NCBI RefSeq assembly: GCF_947493425.1
Contig: NZ_CANLRP010000090.1
Span: 1-34,916 of the forward strand
Reading direction: 5' to 3'
Length of the DNA: 34,916 bases
Source: an uncultured Microscilla sp.
GTDB taxonomy: Bacteria; Bacteroidota; Bacteroidia; Cytophagales; Microscillaceae
The notes under the pieces are model-generated. The model was not told the DNA's origin, did no database searches, and saw only the letters and a program-made list of their open reading frames with translations. Position numbers and translations under genes: made by a program. This document shows positions 34,877 through 34,916 of this stretch, piece after piece. Numbering within the stretch: position 1 is the first letter of the stretch; each line of letters starts with the position of its first letter.

Positions 34877-34916
34877 AATATTCATCAAGTACTCATCATC
34901 CCAACTAGCTTTCTTT

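Overview
The window reads as a chromosomal segment of a marine-type Bacteroidota, most likely Cytophagales. It shows type IX secretion (T9SS) C-terminal sorting domains, YHYH and SCO lipoproteins, a SiaB-like GHKL protein, absence of Shine-Dalgarno sequences, and A+T-rich spacers with dispersed hairpin repeats. A Microscilla-like genome is a plausible guess but cannot be proven from the sequence alone. I see no rRNA, tRNA, intact IS or CRISPR array.

Left part (1-18.4 kb), all genes on +: a giant exported WD40 protein ending in a caspase-like domain; a degenerate short-chain dehydrogenase; an M43 metalloprotease with a T9SS tail; an aspartoacylase/succinylglutamate desuccinylase-family zinc enzyme; a tight three-gene cluster of YHYH lipoprotein, MORN-type lipoprotein and SCO1/SenC; a TPR-TM-class III nucleotide cyclase; and a large M4 (thermolysin-like) protease with MAM-like, GEVED-like and T9SS domains. 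The spacers contain hairpin-rich, inverted-repeat-bounded elements (6962-7122, 9685-9976, 12752-12954).

Middle part (18.4-28.4 kb), all on -: a branched-chain amino acid operon read as ilvE-ilvD-ilvB-ilvN-ilvC-ilvA, followed 41 bp later by a CPBP-family membrane protease. It carries out threonine to 2-oxobutanoate (IlvA), acetohydroxyacid synthesis (IlvB/IlvN), reduction and isomerisation (IlvC), dehydration (IlvD) and transamination (IlvE) to Ile and Val. Several spacers inside the operon are filled with repeats, including a 7-copy array between ilvN and ilvC.

The most striking feature lies just upstream of ilvE. Two complete ribosome-mediated transcription attenuators sit in series (28013-28323). 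Each has a short leader peptide packed with Ile, Leu and Val codons (15 of 28 and 13 of 21 residues), then an intrinsic terminator with a 7-U tract, and a segment able to form a competing antiterminator helix. The leader ORFs are too short for normal gene calling.

Right part (28.4-34.9 kb): a flavin amine oxidase (-), a SiaB-like GHKL protein (+), a small conserved-looking hypothetical protein (-), a COG0523/CobW GTPase (-), and a large exported repeat protein (+) that ends abruptly near the window edge.
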